Shown in pieces: positions 27,999 to 28,510 of a DNA stretch of 28,510 nucleotides. The first letter of the stretch is position 1. The number at the start of each line of letters is the position of its first letter. The stretch spans positions 1 to 28,510 of the forward strand of contig JAZNDW010000027.1 of NCBI GenBank assembly GCA_045588245.1. Direction: 5' to 3'. The stretch is from DTU064 sp045588245 (GTDB lineage Bacteria; Bacillota; Clostridia; Oscillospirales; CAG-272). The notes under the pieces were generated by a model. It saw only the letters and a program-made list of their open reading frames with translations, ran no database searches and had not been told where the DNA came from. The position numbers and the translations under genes are program-made.

Positions 27999-28510
27999 AT
28001 GGCTGAGACCAATCCTGCACTGAACAGTGTAAGAAAAACGACCATGGGCGCGACGTTCCCGTACTGGGCGAAGGTTGCGACGGACGAAACCGGGGCGATG
28101 CCGACTTACGAGGGCGGCACGGAATTCTCGGAATTTGTGAAGGTAACGGAAAACCTTCAGAAGGCGGAATCGCAGTTTTATTCCAACGACGCGCTGTCCG
28201 AATCGGCGGACGAATTCAAATACTGCGAAATCACGTTTGACAACAAAGGTGTTCCCAACACGCTGAAAGCGGCACTGTACGGCGCGAAGCTGGACGGAAA
28301 CCGCATTACCTACGGCGCAGGCGACAACCCGCCGATGGGCGGATTTGCGTTCTACCGTGTCCTGCAGGACAACGGTACGAAATACTATGAAGGTGTGTTC
28401 TATCCCCGTGTGAAGGCGTCGCTGACCGGCATGACGTATGACACGAAGGGAGAAAACGTCACCTTCAACGGCGAACAGACGAAGCTGGTCGCTTACGCTA
28501 CCAAGACGAC
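27999..28510 (+). CDS. major tail protein (5' part, cut by the window end)
   Basis: An open frame runs from the ATG at 27999 (after ACGGAGG) to the window end, at least 170 codons. The product starts MAETNPALNSVRKTTMGATF, contains 'FSEFVKVTENLQKAESQFY' and 'GGFAFYRVLQDNG...YYEGVFYPRVKASLTG', a pattern of phi13/TP901-1-like major tail tube proteins. Position directly after the neck genes agrees. The C-terminal part is missing. Confidence 0.8.
   Translation, partial: MAETNPALNSVRKTTMGATFPYWAKVATDETGAMPTYEGGTEFSEFVKVTENLQKAESQFYSNDALSESADEFKYCEITFDNKGVPNTLKAALYGAKLDGNRITYGAGDNPPMGGFAFYRVLQDNGTKYYEGVFYPRVKASLTGMTYDTKGENVTFNGEQTKLVAYATKT

Overview
The window looks like part of a temperate, HK97-type tailed phage (long-tailed, siphovirus-like) of a Gram-positive Firmicute, most likely a gut clostridium. 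The evidence for the host group is GGAGG-type ribosome binding sites in front of nearly every gene, sigma-A promoters with extended -10 elements, small proteins of kinds familiar from clostridial phages, and a large serine integrase. Most genes look GC-rich by eye. The lysogeny control region (about 8.6-9.4 kb) and a block between terminase and portal (21.25-22.9 kb) are more AT-rich. No host housekeeping gene, rRNA, convincing tRNA, CRISPR array or insertion sequence was seen.

Layout. (1) 1-2440: end of the late region, with a coiled-coil membrane protein, a two-domain endolysin (M23 peptidase plus phosphodiester glycosidase), two small membrane proteins that are holin candidates, and a sigma-region-4-like HTH protein. 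(2) 2441-4909: a self-contained cassette of six genes of unknown function. A promoter lying inside a 19-bp palindrome starts it and intrinsic terminators close it; it looks like a lysogenic-conversion 'moron'. (3) 4920-6548: a partly palindromic 54-bp candidate attP beside a large serine integrase on the minus strand. (4) 6574-9411: lysogeny control. It holds an HTH/coiled-coil/tail-anchor protein, a 37-codon gene, a secreted protein with two Ltp-type repeats (probable superinfection exclusion), a short CI-like repressor, mirrored consensus promoters with operator-like repeats, and an inward-facing minus-strand membrane protein gene inside the early operon. (5) 9440-18290: early and middle genes. 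These are many small ORFs, a Phg_2220_C replication protein, a PcfK-like/PcfJ-like pair, a DUF3102 coiled-coil protein, an HUH (rolling-circle type) replication protein, a VRR-NUC nuclease and a late-regulator-like protein. (6) 18396-28510: packaging and morphogenesis. The order is HNH nuclease, possible cos region, small and large terminase, an inserted four-gene block, a promoter-terminator pair, portal, ClpP-type protease, major capsid, head-tail joining genes, and the start of the major tail protein, cut by the window end.

Lysis genes and integrase are joined with an attP-like site between them. This fits the circular (excised or circularly assembled) form of the genome better than an integrated prophage. 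The repressor and integrase side would be expressed in the lysogen; the perfect rightward promoter would drive the early genes; the protein at 17844-18290 probably switches on the late genes. I see no helicase, helicase loader, primase, SSB or recombinase, so replication initiation probably rests on the Phg_2220_C protein and/or the HUH protein together with host enzymes.
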